From positions 744,001 through 808,000 of the forward strand of contig JBICHN010000002.1 in NCBI GenBank assembly GCA_043101845.1: a stretch of DNA of 64,000 nucleotides, read 5' to 3'. Positions within the stretch are counted from its first letter, which is position 1; each line of letters begins with the position of its first letter. Positions 44,848 to 53,885 of this stretch are shown here, piece after piece. The translations under genes were made by a program, and so were the position numbers. Source of the DNA: JBICHN01 sp043101845 (GTDB taxonomy: Bacteria; Planctomycetota; Phycisphaerae; Phycisphaerales; UBA5793). The notes beneath the pieces are model-generated. The model saw nothing but the letters and a program-made list of their open reading frames with translations. It made no database searches and was not told the DNA's origin.

Positions 44848-47112
44848 ATGTCTTCGAGCACAGCAACCGGTGAAGTTGAGCCGCGCCTGATGGAGCGGGC
44901 GCGCGAGACGGTCAAGGAGGTCTGGGGCTTTGAAGCGCTGCGGCCGCTGCAGCGCGACGCGATCGAGGCGGGGCTCGCGGGACGGGACTCGCTCGTCGTG
45001 CTGCCGACCGGGGGCGGCAAGTCGCTCTGTTACCAGGCGCCGGCCGTGGTCGCCGGGCGGACCGATCTCGTCGTCTCGCCGCTCATCTCGCTCATGAAGG
45101 ATCAGGTGGATGCGCTGCGGGCGAACGGCGTGGCGGCCGCCGCGCTGCACACCGGTGTCGGCGCCGACGAGCGGAGACAGATCGCGAAGGAACTCAAGGC
45201 GGGGCTGCTCCGACTCCTCTTCGTCGCGCCCGAGCGGCTCTTCCAGCCCGCGTTTCTCGATTTTCTCGAGCAGTCGGCGCCGGTTCGCGCTGTCGCGATC
45301 GATGAGGCGCACTGCATCAGCCACTGGGGTCACGACTTTCGGCCCGAGTACCGTCGCCTCGCCGAGCTGCGCGACCGGTTCCGCGACGCGAGCTTTCACG
45401 CGTTCACCGCGACCGCGACCGAGCGCGTGCGGCATGACATCGTCGAACAACTCGGCCTCCGCGACCCGCGCGTCCTCGTCGGCAGTTTCGACCGGCCGAA
45501 CCTGACCTACCGCGTGCGGCCGCGCGTCGACGCGCCGGCGCAGACGCTCGAGATCATCCGGCGGCACGAGAACGAGGCGGTCATCGTCTACTGCCTCAGC
45601 CGCAAGGAGACCGAGTCGCTCGCTGAATTTCTCCGCGCCAATGGCGTCGACGCGGCGCCGTACCACGCCGGGCTCTCGGCCGAGCGGCGGCGCGACACGC
45701 AGGACGATTTCGCCCGTGAGCGGCTCAATGTCGTCACCGCGACCGTCGCGTTCGGCATGGGCATCGACCGGAGCGATGTGCGCTGCGTCATCCATACGAC
45801 GATGCCGAAGTCGATCGAGCATTTCCAGCAGGAGACCGGCCGCGCCGGTCGCGACGGGCTTCCCGCCGAGTGCGTGCTGCTCTATTCGGCGGGCGACCTC
45901 ATCCGCTGGCGCCGGCTCATCGAGCAGTCGGCGGGCGAGGGCGGAAGCGAACGGGGCGACGACGACGCGAACGCCGAGGCGCTCCAGGCGGCGGGTGAAT
46001 TGCTCGAGGAGATGCGCCGCTTCGCCGGCGGCGTGATCTGTCGCCACCGCGCGCTCGTCGAATATTTCGGACAGGAATACGGCGACGAATCGTGCGGCGC
46101 CTGCGATGTCTGTCTCGACGAGATCGAGGCGCTTCCCGACTCGCAAGTCATCGCCCAGAAGATCATCTCCTGCGTCGCGCGCGTGCGCGAGCGCTTCGGC
46201 GTCGGCCACATCGTCGATGTCCTCGCCGGCGCCGACACCGACGCGATCCGTCGAAACCGGCACGACCAGTTGAGCGTGCACGGCCTGCTCCGCGAATTGC
46301 CGAAGAAACAGATCACGAACCTCACGCATCAACTGCTCGACCAGGGGGTGCTCACACGGAGCGACGGCCGGCTTCCCGTCGTCACGCTGAACGACCGCGC
46401 CATGGCGGTCATCCGCGGCGACGAAGAGGTCGTGCTGCTCAAGCCCGCCGGCGGCGCGAAGGCGTCGCGCTTCGACGCGGAGTCGTGGGAGGGCGTCGAC
46501 CGGCCGCTCTTCGAGAAGCTCCGCGCGTTGCGCAAGGAGATCGCCGAGACGAACGATGTGCCGCCCTATGTCATCTTCAGTGACGCGAGCCTGCGCGACT
46601 TCGCCCGGCGTCGACCGACGAGCGTCGATCGCCTCCGCGCCGTGTATGGCGTCGGCGAGCACAAAGCGCGCGAATACGGGCCGCAGTTCATCGACGCGGT
46701 CAAGACGCATGCGGACGAGACGGGCGTCGATACCGATATCGACGCGCCGCCGGGTGGAAGCGGGGGAGGGTCGGCCGGAATCGTCCGTCCGCCGTCGATG
46801 ACCGAAGCGAAGCGGAAGGCCTTCGATCTCTTTCGAGCCGAGACACCGGTCGCCGAGGTCGCGAAGACGGTCGGTCGGGCAAAAAGCACGACCTGGGGAT
46901 ACCTCTTCGAGTTCATCGCGGCCGAGCGGCCCGAACGCCTCGACGCCTGGGTCGAGCCGGCGCTCCGCGCGCGGATCGACGCGGCCATGGACGAGGTCGG
47001 AACGCGCTTCCTGCGACCGGTGTTCGAGCGCTTGAATGAAGAGGCGCCGTACGAAGTGATCCGCGCCGTCGCGACGAGCCGCCGGGCCCGCGAGATGGCC
47101 GACGGGGAGTGA
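44848..47112 (+). CDS. recQ: ATP-dependent DNA helicase RecQ
   Basis: 754 residues. Walker A LPTGGGKS at 53-60, DEAHCISHWGHDFRPEY from 152, FTATATERV, VIVYCLSRKETE and QETGRAGRDG give the full superfamily 2 helicase core. The zinc-binding RQC part has cysteines in VICRHRALVEYF and ESCGACDVC. An HRDC domain (PLFEKLRALRKEIA to about 640) and a C-terminal helix-turn-helix like that of other long RecQ proteins (PVAEVAKTVGRAKSTTWGYL) complete it. RecQ unwinds recombination and replication intermediates. The ATG at 44848 is the first after the promoter; an upstream open frame would run through the -35 and -10 boxes. Confidence 0.95.
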   Translation: MSSSTATGEVEPRLMERARETVKEVWGFEALRPLQRDAIEAGLAGRDSLVVLPTGGGKSLCYQAPAVVAGRTDLVVSPLISLMKDQVDALRANGVAAAALHTGVGADERRQIAKELKAGLLRLLFVAPERLFQPAFLDFLEQSAPVRAVAIDEAHCISHWGHDFRPEYRRLAELRDRFRDASFHAFTATATERVRHDIVEQLGLRDPRVLVGSFDRPNLTYRVRPRVDAPAQTLEIIRRHENEAVIVYCLSRKETESLAEFLRANGVDAAPYHAGLSAERRRDTQDDFARERLNVVTATVAFGMGIDRSDVRCVIHTTMPKSIEHFQQETGRAGRDGLPAECVLLYSAGDLIRWRRLIEQSAGEGGSERGDDDANAEALQAAGELLEEMRRFAGGVICRHRALVEYFGQEYGDESCGACDVCLDEIEALPDSQVIAQKIISCVARVRERFGVGHIVDVLAGADTDAIRRNRHDQLSVHGLLRELPKKQITNLTHQLLDQGVLTRSDGRLPVVTLNDRAMAVIRGDEEVVLLKPAGGAKASRFDAESWEGVDRPLFEKLRALRKEIAETNDVPPYVIFSDASLRDFARRRPTSVDRLRAVYGVGEHKAREYGPQFIDAVKTHADETGVDTDIDAPPGGSGGGSAGIVRPPSMTEAKRKAFDLFRAETPVAEVAKTVGRAKSTTWGYLFEFIAAERPERLDAWVEPALRARIDAAMDEVGTRFLRPVFERLNEEAPYEVIRAVATSRRAREMADGE

Positions 47113-47508
47113 ATGGAGAGCCGTCGTCGTGGTCGCCAAGGTGGCGGGGGCGAACGCAAAGCGGGCGGTTCCGCACGCGTCGGTGAGCGTGATGAGATGG
47201 CGCCTCGTCGGCGTCACGAATGCGAGGGAGCACGCACGCGCTGACATACCCGCCTGAGAGCGTGATGAGATCGTCAGTGGGGCTACCGATCCGTCCGCCG
47301 TCATAAATGACATGGCGGCGGACCGTGGCCCGCCGCCATGAAGACGGAGATGTCGCGTTCATCGGTCGCCCAGTCGTATCCGGCTCGACCCGGTTCACCT
47401 TGAGGCGCCGGTATCGCTCAAGCCGGACTGGAGCAGTCCGACGCCAAGCGTCGGCGGCAGAGGTCCGGTTCGAAAGTCGAACCGATCTCCGCGCGACCGA
47501 TCCACCTC
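47113..47508. other. Convergent gap between recQ and the VWA protein gene
   Basis: No gene is convincing. A strong hairpin lies at 47311-47340 (CATGGCGGCGG against CCGCCGCCATG); on the minus strand it is followed by TCATTTATG, a weak terminator. A 14-base word GAGCGTGATGAGAT occurs twice, at 47185-47198 and 47258-47271. What these repeats do is unknown. Confidence 0.5.
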
Positions 47509-50097
47509 TTACTCCTCGCGCAGGTCACCCTCGGGCTCCGGCGTGAGGATCCGCTTCGCCTCGCGAGCGAGCTTGAGGAATTCGGCGACGGTCGTGTCGT
47601 GCTCGTGCTCTTCGAGCGAGACGAGTCCGGCGACGCCGTCGAACGACGAGGTTCCCGCATACGGCGAACCGCGGAGGAGCATGCCGAACTCGGCGGCGGC
47701 CGCCGCGAGACGGAAGTCGGCGCTCGTCGCGTCGAGTGATCGACCATCATCCTCGACCGGGAACTCGAGCAGTTCGCTCGTGTCGCCGTCGGGCGCCTTG
47801 TAGCGAATCTTGAGCGTGAAGAGTTCACCGCTCTCGAGCGCCGTCTCGTTGAGCGCCGCCGGTCGCTGATAGCGAAGCGGATCGACCGCGCCGCCCGCCG
47901 GCTCGGCCGCATCCGCCGCGACCTCACCGGCGTCGTCCTCCGCATCCATCGCGAGCCGATCCCGTGTCGGGACGATCTCGTAGAGCGCCGTCACGGTATG
48001 ACCCGAGCCGATCTCGCCCGCGTCCTTCGTGTCGTCGTTGAAGTCTTCCGCCGCGAGCAGCCGGTTCTCGTATCCGATGAGCCGGTACGCCGCGACCTCG
48101 GCCGGGTTGAACTCAACCTGGATCTTCACATCCTTGGCGATCGTGATGAGCGTCCCGCCGAGCCGCTCGACGAGGGCGCGGTGCGCCTCGTCGTAGTTGT
48201 CGATGTACGCGTAGTTCCCGTTGCCCCGGTTCGAGAGCGACTCGAGTCGATCATCCTTGATATTGCCCATGCCGAAGCCGAGCACACTGAGGAAGACGCC
48301 CGACTTCGCGCGGTCTTCGATGAGGCGCGTGAGCTGACCATCGTCGGTGACGCCGACATTGAAGTCGCCGTCGGTCGCGAGAATGACGCGGTTGATTCCG
48401 CTCGGCACGAAATGCTTCGTCGCGATGTCGTACGCCTGCGCGATGCCGGCGCCACCGTTCGTCGAACCGCCCGACGACAGCCCCTCGATCGCCGCGTGGA
48501 TCTGGTCGCGTTCGAAGATCGCCGTCGAGTCGAGCGCGATCTGCGAGTTCCCCGCGTAGGTCACGATCGCGACACGATCGTCGACACCGAGGTTGTCCAC
48601 GAGCGCCTTGAGCGACTGCTTCACCAGCGGCAGCTTGTTCTGGTCGCTCATCGAGCCGGAGACATCGATGAGAAACACGAGGTTCGCGGCCGGCCGGTTC
48701 GCCAGGTCGACTTCGATTCCCTTGAGCCCGATCCGTGCGAGTCGATGTCCCTCGCGCCACGGAGTCGGGCCGACCTCAACATGCGCTGCGAATGGCGCCG
48801 CGCCGTCGTCGATCGTGCCGTCGAACTCGGCGAGCGCGGGCGGCGCGTAGTCGTAGTCGAAGTAATTGATGAGTTCTTCGATGCGCACCGCGTCGGGCGG
48901 CGGCGCCTGACCCTGCTCGATGAGGAAGCGACGCACATTCGAATACGACGCCGTATCGACATCGATCGAGAAGGTCGAGAGCGGCGCCTCGATCGCGAAC
49001 CGGAACGGATTGTCCGTGATCCGCGCGTAGTCTTCGGTCGACGACTCAGTGTTCGACGCTGCCGCATCGACCAGCCGATCGGCGAGCGCGTCCTGATCGA
49101 CCAGAATGCGCCCACTCATGTCCTGAAGCCGGAGGGCGACCTGGTCGGGCGCTTCGAGAAAGTAGAGGCCGGCGGCTTCCTGCTCGGAGTCGGTCTGCAT
49201 GACCACGGCGCCGAGCGCGACCTCGCCTTCCGCGTAGCGGATCGCGTCGCCGCCGTACCCGGCCTGCAGATCCCGTCCGCCGCGCGGCGAAACAGTTTTC
49301 CCGACTTCCGCCGGCGCCATCCGCGACCGCTCGCGGGCGAGTTGTTCGACGCGGGAAGGCGGCGCCTGCCTCGCCTCGAGCATTTCCCCCAGAACTTCGT
49401 TCGCTTCTTCGATTTTGTCGCGACGATCGCCGAGCGTCGCGCCGAACTCGTCCGCTCCGCCGCGGGCATAGGCGTCATCCATCTCACCGCCGCGCCGGCT
49501 CTCGGTCGACGCCGTCTCGGCCGGCCGCAACGACGGCGCTGCGGGCGAATCACCCACCGGGGCGCCGCGTCGCCCGCCGATCATGGCAAGGTCATCATCC
49601 GCCGCATCCTTCGGCGCCGCGGTCTCCGCCGCGAGGTTCGATCGCGTCGCCCCATCGAGGGTCGACTCGTCGCGGTCATTCAACGCGGTCAGATCTCGAT
49701 CGTGCGGCCCCCCGACGGTGCGCGGCAGCACACTCAGAATGAGTGTGGCGGCGAGCCCGCTCAGCCCGGCGCCGATCCAGAAGTCGGCCGACTTCAGCCC
49801 GCGGATTCGTCCCGCGATGACCGGCGCGGCTTCATCATCGTCTTCGGCGACAGTGTGGTGGTCGTCGACTCGCCGCTTGAGGTCGCCGCGCTGCTCATCC
49901 GTAAGACCGACGGACGGCTCGGCGCCGAACTCGGCGCGAAGCGACGCCGCGGTGGCCCGGATCTCATCGACCGCGCGACGCGCGTCGGCGTCGGTCTCGA
50001 TCAGGCGTTCGACTTCGCTCGCTTCCCCGGCGTCGAGTTCGCCGAGCGCATACGCGGTGAGTCGGGGATCATCATTCAAGTTCGGTGTCGTCGTCAT
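47509..50097 (-). CDS. YfbK-type von Willebrand factor A protein with anti-sigma-like N-terminus
   Basis: 862 residues. The first 60 (LTAYALGELDAGEASEVERLIE) resemble the N-terminus of planctomycete anti-sigma proteins. A transmembrane helix follows (FWIGAGLSGLAATLILSVLP, about 107-126), then a long variable linker (about 130-330). Next are the YfbK N-terminal region (about 350-435), a VWA domain with the metal-site motif DVSGSMS near 478-484, and the YfbK C-terminal region. The gene begins 62 bases behind the ECF sigma stop, in the same direction, so the protein probably anchors and regulates that sigma factor and senses something through the VWA part. The anti-sigma role is inferred from position and N-terminal similarity. 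Confidence 0.85.
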   Translation of the reverse strand: MTTTPNLNDDPRLTAYALGELDAGEASEVERLIETDADARRAVDEIRATAASLRAEFGAEPSVGLTDEQRGDLKRRVDDHHTVAEDDDEAAPVIAGRIRGLKSADFWIGAGLSGLAATLILSVLPRTVGGPHDRDLTALNDRDESTLDGATRSNLAAETAAPKDAADDDLAMIGGRRGAPVGDSPAAPSLRPAETASTESRRGGEMDDAYARGGADEFGATLGDRRDKIEEANEVLGEMLEARQAPPSRVEQLARERSRMAPAEVGKTVSPRGGRDLQAGYGGDAIRYAEGEVALGAVVMQTDSEQEAAGLYFLEAPDQVALRLQDMSGRILVDQDALADRLVDAAASNTESSTEDYARITDNPFRFAIEAPLSTFSIDVDTASYSNVRRFLIEQGQAPPPDAVRIEELINYFDYDYAPPALAEFDGTIDDGAAPFAAHVEVGPTPWREGHRLARIGLKGIEVDLANRPAANLVFLIDVSGSMSDQNKLPLVKQSLKALVDNLGVDDRVAIVTYAGNSQIALDSTAIFERDQIHAAIEGLSSGGSTNGGAGIAQAYDIATKHFVPSGINRVILATDGDFNVGVTDDGQLTRLIEDRAKSGVFLSVLGFGMGNIKDDRLESLSNRGNGNYAYIDNYDEAHRALVERLGGTLITIAKDVKIQVEFNPAEVAAYRLIGYENRLLAAEDFNDDTKDAGEIGSGHTVTALYEIVPTRDRLAMDAEDDAGEVAADAAEPAGGAVDPLRYQRPAALNETALESGELFTLKIRYKAPDGDTSELLEFPVEDDGRSLDATSADFRLAAAAAEFGMLLRGSPYAGTSSFDGVAGLVSLEEHEHDTTVAEFLKLAREAKRILTPEPEGDLREE

Positions 50098-50159
50098 GGC
50101 GTATCGCCTTGTGTTGCAATCCTGGTCGCCGGTGCCGTCTCGCGAACGGAGCGTGGTGA

Positions 50160-50726
50160 TTACCCCGGCTGAACATGCATCGATTCGCGGAGCGCCTTGA
50201 TGCTCGTGTGAATGAGAAATCCGACATTGCTGACGGAAAGCCCCATGACTCCCGCGATCTCCTTGTAACTCAGACCGGCCTGAAACTTGAGGCGAAGAAT
50301 CTCGCGTTGCCGGTCGGGTAGATTCTGTAACGCGCTCGAGAGCGCCGATCGTTCTTCGGGTGACTGCGCGTTCGCGTCGGGCGCCGGTTCGGAGGGCGTC
50401 GCATCGCGTCCACGCAGGTCGCCGGCGCTTCGCGCATCCATTGTTCCGTCGGTGAGTCGTGTCATGCGCCGCTCCTTCCGCGCCACATCGAGCGCTCTAT
50501 TCCGGCACACCGTGTAGAGCCATTCCGCGACATGGCCGTCGACGCGCTCGCGATCGGCCGACCACAGCTTGAGGAAAGTCTCCTGCGCGATATCCCGCGC
50601 CGACTCGAGGTCGCCCGTGATGCGCATCGCGTACTGGACCAGGGGTCGCTCGTAGCGATCGATGGCGTCGTGCACCCAGGCGACTCGATCGTCGGCGTCG
50701 CGAGATCCAATGCGGTGGCGCGTCAT
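50160..50726 (-). CDS. RNA polymerase ECF-type sigma factor paired with the VWA protein
   Basis: 188 residues. Region 2 is at about 24-90 with GDLESARDIAQETFLKLWSAD and VAEWLYTVCRNRALDVAR. A 35-residue acidic linker follows. Region 4 is at about 132-182 with LPDRQREILRLKFQAGLSYKEI and the helix-turn-helix GVMGLSVSNVGFLIH. This matches the ECF subgroups that neighbour YfbK/VWA proteins in Planctomycetota. The start at 50726 opens into a short polar leader (MTRHRIGSRDADDR). Its targets are unknown; the VWA gene behind it is the likely regulator. Confidence 0.9.
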   Translation of the reverse strand: MTRHRIGSRDADDRVAWVHDAIDRYERPLVQYAMRITGDLESARDIAQETFLKLWSADRERVDGHVAEWLYTVCRNRALDVARKERRMTRLTDGTMDARSAGDLRGRDATPSEPAPDANAQSPEERSALSSALQNLPDRQREILRLKFQAGLSYKEIAGVMGLSVSNVGFLIHTSIKALRESMHVQPG

Positions 50727-50872
50727 GCGTGCTCCCGGTTCCCGGTTCCCGGCGATGGCCCGCCGGGCGGCTCATTTCATCCAACGCGGAACGATGGCGC
50801 TTCTTAGACACCGATACGCGTCTTTTCGTCTTTCGCTGCGATTCGAGACGAATGGGAGGGGAGCGGAGTCCG

Positions 50873-50910
50873 AAAAAGGGCCACCCCCGGCGGGTTCTCC
50901 CCGCCGGGGG
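50873..50910 (-). terminator. Rho-independent terminator of RNase P RNA
   Basis: CCCCCGGCGGG (50884-50894) pairs with CCCGCCGGGGG (50900-50910) around a five-base loop. On the minus strand the stem is followed by TGGCCCTTTTT, just behind the 3' end of the RNase P RNA. Confidence 0.85.
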
Positions 50911-50921
50911 CGTCGTTCGGC

Positions 50922-51366
50922 CGATCGCAGGCCGTAAGCCGAGTTCTGTTCCGTCGCCGCCTTCCTTGACGGGGGCTCGACGACGACGGGGCGACCATTT
51001 CTCTACGCTGCGCCGTCGCCGGCGCAGGCCGTCGAACCAGTCGATTCGACGGAGCGGTCTACCCGGTTTCTTTCGGCCGGACCGGCCGCTCCCGGTTTCC
51101 CGGAACGAAACCTGCGTGACCTTGCACGCGATGGGGTTTGCCATGCCCCGGCCGTCACCGACCGGGCGGTGCGCTCTTACCGCACCATTTCACCCTTACC
51201 TGTGCGCGAGCCGAAGCCGCGCCATCGGCGGTGTATTTTCTGTGGCACTGTCCCTGACCCGCGACCGAACGGGCCGGTGGGCGTTACCCACCATCGTGTC
51301 CTGCCGTGCTCGGACTTTCCTCTCCGGCGCCAGTCGGCGCCGGAGCGGTCGCCACGCCTGCGATTT
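50922..51366 (-). ncRNA. rnpB: RNase P RNA, bacterial class A
   Basis: On the minus strand the universal cores occur in order: GAGGAAAGTCCGAGC near the 5' end, ACAGAAAATACACCGCC, GGTAAGGGTGAAA followed by GGTGCGGTAAGAGCGCACC, and near the 3' end ACAGAACTCGGCTTACGG. Helix P1 is formed by ATCGCAGGC (51356-51364) and GCCTGCGAT (50924-50932), which sets the ends to within a few bases. The RNA is the catalytic part of the enzyme that trims tRNA 5' ends. A terminator follows at once. Protein frames through this stretch are spurious. Confidence 0.95.
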
Positions 51367-51444
51367 CATCCGCATGCTATCTTGGTGACGCCCGATCGTC
51401 CCGTATAGAACTACGGGCTGACACAGAAAGGCGTTCGCCCCCCG

Positions 51445-52446
51445 ATGCCCCCGTCTGAAGATTCCTCCGCCACTCCGCCGGCGCCGCCCACACCGTCGGC
51501 TCGTCGACGGGTCGTCGTCTGGCTCGATCCGGACCAGATCGACCTCGTGCGCGAGGTCGCCGAGCGCGCGAACCTCGAACTCACCGCCGCGGGAAGCGCA
51601 AGCGGCGCCGCGGCGTCGACGGTCGCCGAAGCCTTCGCCGCCGAGCGTCGTCCCGATCTCCGCCAGGCCGTGTTCGACCTCGAATACGAAGCGCTCTGGA
51701 TCGCGACGATGAGCGGCATCGATTCGGACGATTTGCCCGCGATCATCGAGAAGGCGCCGGTCATCGTCTCGAACGAACCGCTCGCCGACCACTGGGCCTC
51801 ATCGGTCGAGGGCGGATCGGCCGACGGCGCCTGGGTCGTGCCGCTCTTCCGCAACACCGCGACGGCGGCGCTCTACGACGATCTGCGCGAATCGTTCGGC
51901 GCCGTGCGCGCCATGAGCGTTCACGCGCGCGGCCGGCGGGCGCACGGGTCGCTCTATGCGCGACTGACCGACGCGCTCGACTTCATTGAGCGCGTCGCCG
52001 GTCCACTCGAACTCATCGACGCCGGCCTGAGCGGACCGCTCGCGGATCCGCCCGCGACGCTCCGCGACATGCACGGCCATATCGCCTTCAACGCGCGGTT
52101 CCCGGTGAACATTTCCGCCTGCGGTCTCGTGAGCGACCTCGGAGGTGAATGGTCGCGCGGCGCCACGATTCTCGGCGAGGGCGGCTGCATCCGAATGACC
52201 GACACGCAGTTCGAATGGTGGGATCACGACGGTCGTCTCGTCGACTCAGCGAACCTGCCGGAGTTCGACTCGGCCGCGTCCGTGCTCGCCGATCAGATCG
52301 ATCGGGCGATCGATGCGCGAAAGCGTCGACTCGAGCCCCGTGAGCCCCGCCGCACCGTCGCCGCGTGCGAAGCGGCGCGTCTCAGCCTCCGGACGGGCCA
52401 GAGCGAGTCGCCCCGCAAGCTCCTCGAAATGGCGACGCGATCCTGA
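51445..52446 (+). CDS. Divergent Gfo/Idh/MocA-like protein, probably without dehydrogenase activity
   Basis: 333 residues. The layout follows a Gfo/Idh/MocA oxidoreductase: a Rossmann-like half (about 20-125), a sheet half, and a last helix ACEAARLSLRTGQSESPRKL that is nearly the family consensus. But the first strand reads RRVVVWLDPDQIDLV with no glycine-rich nucleotide loop. The EKP motif with the catalytic lysine is replaced by VSNEPLAD near 112-119. A cofactor-free or regulatory role is inferred. It starts about 80 bases from the 5' end of RNase P RNA and is divergent from it. An alternative is an unrelated Rossmann-fold protein; the C-terminal similarity is the main support. Confidence 0.6.
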   Translation: MPPSEDSSATPPAPPTPSARRRVVVWLDPDQIDLVREVAERANLELTAAGSASGAAASTVAEAFAAERRPDLRQAVFDLEYEALWIATMSGIDSDDLPAIIEKAPVIVSNEPLADHWASSVEGGSADGAWVVPLFRNTATAALYDDLRESFGAVRAMSVHARGRRAHGSLYARLTDALDFIERVAGPLELIDAGLSGPLADPPATLRDMHGHIAFNARFPVNISACGLVSDLGGEWSRGATILGEGGCIRMTDTQFEWWDHDGRLVDSANLPEFDSAASVLADQIDRAIDARKRRLEPREPRRTVAACEAARLSLRTGQSESPRKLLEMATRS

Positions 52447-52482
52447 CCGTTAAGCCGCGGTCCAAGCAGAACTTCCCGAATG

Positions 52483-52516
52483 AAAAACCCCGCTGCCACA
52501 AGGTGTAGCAACGGGG
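52483..52516 (-). terminator. Rho-independent terminator of the glycosyltransferase gene
   Basis: On the minus strand CCCCGTTGC pairs with GCAGCGGGG (one G-T pair) around a loop of about ten bases and is followed by TTTTT. It is 110 bases behind the stop codon at 52626. Confidence 0.75.
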
Positions 52517-52625
52517 CGGAGGGGAGAAAGATGATCGCTACCTTGGTTCGGACAGAATTCGAGCCCGGCATGAATAAATGCGCGAAATCCGGTCCGGATT
52601 TGTGGACTCTTCCCCCGCGGCGAAG

Positions 52626-53726
52626 CTAGCGACTGCGGCGAACCGAGGCTTCGAGCGGCACGGCGCCGCCCTTCGCCAGCCATCGGTAAGTGTCTGCCAA
52701 TAACTCAGTTTGCGAATTCATCGCGTGGTTGTCCGAGACCCAGTCGCTCGCCCGGTTGGCAAGGTCCCGGAACGACGCCGGCGAATTTCGAAATGCGCTG
52801 ATCGTGTCCCGCCATTCGGCCGATTCGCCCGACTCAATGAGCGTGGTGATCGAAGCGTCATCGAGCGCGGGAATCACCCCGTCGCGGGCGGCGACGACGG
52901 GACGCCGCCGGGCCATCGCCTCGAGCACGAAGGTCGAAGCTCGATGGGTCGCTTCGGGGACGACGATGAGGTCACTCTCGAGGGGGAGCAGACGGTCGCG
53001 TCCGACGGGCGGGATCAGGCTGAATCGTCCTTCGAGCCCACCCGACTGCGCGTGGCGCCACGCCTTGTCTTCCACCATGCGGTCGAGGTCGGCGAAGATC
53101 ATGAATTCCGGATCGTCGCCGATCGCCTCCGCGCACCCGGTCAGAAACGCCTTGATGGCCGGGAGCGAGGCGCCGCGCCCGGCGACGATGCACGCCACCG
53201 CGTTTCCCCGCGCCTCGTTCGCCGGCGCTCGGCGCTCGACCGCGTACACGCCGAGCGGCACGCAGCGCACGAGTGAGGCGTCGATCGAATGGCGCAGCGC
53301 CTCCGCCATCGGTGGCGTCGCGGTGAGAACTCCGGCGACGACATCGCGCCGCGCGAGGCGGGCGATCTGCGGCAACTCCTTCGCGTCCCACACGCTGATC
53401 GCAAGTGGACGCTCGAGTGATTCCGCAAGCGCGAGCGCCGGTCGCCAGGCATGCTGACCGATCGCATGCACGAGGTCCGGGGTGATTCCGCCGTCAAACG
53501 ATTCACAGAGCGTCGCCCATCGTTGCGACGGCCGCAGCGCCCACCACCGACACACGCCGCCGTAGGGGACCTGGGGCGCGAGCGCCAACCGGTCATCAAA
53601 GCGCCCGTCGACCGGAAGCACCCGCGTGATCCGAATGCCCGTGGTCATCAATGCCGACACCGTCCGGTCGTACCATGCCCGTTCGGCGTCGAACGCTTCG
53701 GTACCGATGATCAAGGCGGCGTGCAT
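52626..53726 (-). CDS. GT4-like (GT-B fold) glycosyltransferase
   Basis: 366 residues. The N-terminal half (MHAALIIGTEAFDAERAWYDRTVSAL, then PDLVHAIGQHAWRPALALAE) looks like the acceptor domain of GT-B enzymes. The C-terminal half has GRFSLIPPVGRDRLLPL, DLIVVPEATHRASTFVLEAMARRRPVVAA, which corresponds to the nucleotide-sugar-binding E-x7-E region of family GT4. The first glutamate of that motif lies in VPEATHRAST. Donor and acceptor are unknown. The start at 53726 is favoured because the fold begins right there. It follows clpC on the same strand but a stem-loop stands between them. Confidence 0.72.
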   Translation of the reverse strand: MHAALIIGTEAFDAERAWYDRTVSALMTTGIRITRVLPVDGRFDDRLALAPQVPYGGVCRWWALRPSQRWATLCESFDGGITPDLVHAIGQHAWRPALALAESLERPLAISVWDAKELPQIARLARRDVVAGVLTATPPMAEALRHSIDASLVRCVPLGVYAVERRAPANEARGNAVACIVAGRGASLPAIKAFLTGCAEAIGDDPEFMIFADLDRMVEDKAWRHAQSGGLEGRFSLIPPVGRDRLLPLESDLIVVPEATHRASTFVLEAMARRRPVVAARDGVIPALDDASITTLIESGESAEWRDTISAFRNSPASFRDLANRASDWVSDNHAMNSQTELLADTYRWLAKGGAVPLEASVRRSR

Positions 53727-53817
53727 GGGCGACTCTTCGTCGAGCAGTGACGAGGACGAAATCAAGCGACATTCCGTTCGTGTATCGTACCGTCAGCTCC
53801 GGTTTCATTGAAATGAA

Positions 53818-53847
53818 CGACGCCCGGACCAGTTGGTCCGGGCGTCG
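53818..53847 (-). terminator. Stem-loop terminator behind clpC
   Basis: CGACGCCCGGACC (53818-53830) pairs with GGTCCGGGCGTCG (53835-53847) with a four-base loop; on the minus strand TTCATTT follows. The T-tract is weak, but the stem is perfect and lies 39 bases behind the clpC stop. Confidence 0.6.
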
Positions 53848-53885
53848 CGGGTACTCTTCGTTCATCGTCGATGCGGCGTCGTCCG

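Noticed and set aside
44722..47313. Open frame of more than 800 codons upstream of and continuous with the aminotransferase gene
   Set aside because: It lies antisense to recQ, has no recognisable domain and shows the arginine/leucine-rich composition of a mirror frame in GC-rich DNA. The aminotransferase fold begins at 44721.
50497..51144. Several protein frames across 50.5-51.4 kb
   Set aside because: They fall on the RNase P RNA, whose conserved cores and P1 helix are clear.
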